This document shows, piece after piece, positions 43,895 through 44,011 of a stretch of 44,011 nucleotides of DNA (positions are counted from its first letter, which is position 1; the number at the start of each line of letters is the position of its first letter). Location: positions 1 through 44,011 of the forward strand of contig JAAUPS010000012.1 in the NCBI GenBank assembly GCA_012033015.1. Direction: 5' to 3'. A program made the position numbers and the translations under genes. Source of the stretch: Phormidesmis sp. RL_2_1 (GTDB lineage Bacteria; Cyanobacteriota; Cyanobacteriia; Phormidesmidales; Phormidesmidaceae). The notes beneath the pieces were generated by a model, which saw only the letters and a program-made list of their open reading frames with translations, was not told the origin of the DNA and did not search any database.

Positions 43895-44011
<117 letters not shown>

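Overview
The window is a piece of a cyanobacterial chromosome. It carries genes found only or mainly in cyanobacteria and plastids: psbA (3' end at the right edge), ccmP, ycf20, ycf23, ycf37, DUF3143 and several small cyanobacterial families. HIP1 octamers (GCGATCGC) are very frequent, about 20 in the first 18 kb. Many intergenic tandem arrays with 12-15 bp units suggest a filamentous, Leptolyngbya-like lineage, but that placement is inference.

Layout. 1-8.1 kb, mostly minus strand: the 5' part of a degenerate protein kinase, an M1 aminopeptidase, ycf20 (+), then eda, ycf37, a solute-binding protein, rplT, rpmI, and a three-gene cassette of small proteins with a holin-like centre. 8.5-14.3 kb: ycf23, the high-affinity phosphate operon pstSCAB (minus) with a Pho-box-like sequence upstream and a hairpin plus seven-copy repeat after pstS, and a DCC-family gene. 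14.4-16.2 kb: a tight YaaW / J-domain / DUF3143 operon. 16.4-22.7 kb: a frameshifted renalase-like oxidoreductase, a GHL10 hydrolase, a membrane protein, a pRiA4b ORF-3-like gene, an LCP transferase and a small membrane protein. 22.9-31.2 kb: acnB, ribokinase, a zinc-ribbon-like protein, dxr (two compensating frameshifts), a small membrane protein, an NlpC/P60 peptidase and an alanine/serine-glyoxylate aminotransferase. 31.3-37.7 kb: uvrA with a long basic tail, a cytosine-deaminase-like amidohydrolase, a conserved hypothetical, and comFC (frameshifted). 38.1-44.0 kb: ccmP, dnaG-yraN, a hypothetical, queA and the end of psbA.

How the genes fit together. Most are housekeeping: carbon metabolism (eda, acnB, glyoxylate aminotransferase, ccmP), phosphate uptake (pst), photosystem support (psbA, ycf37), replication and repair (dnaG, uvrA), translation and tRNA modification (rplT, rpmI, queA), and envelope work (LCP, NlpC/P60, GHL10). 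I see no prophage, CRISPR array, transposase, rRNA or tRNA.

The most unusual signals are: (i) pervasive 12-18 bp tandem duplications, in intergenic regions and, in multiples of three, inside conserved enzymes (comFC, rbsK, queA, uvrA, ycf20, eda); (ii) a kinase-fold protein that has lost its catalytic residues; (iii) a holin-like small-protein cassette; (iv) a CodA homologue with Cys at an active-site Asp position; (v) three genes interrupted by single-base-type frameshifts, including dxr, which is normally essential.
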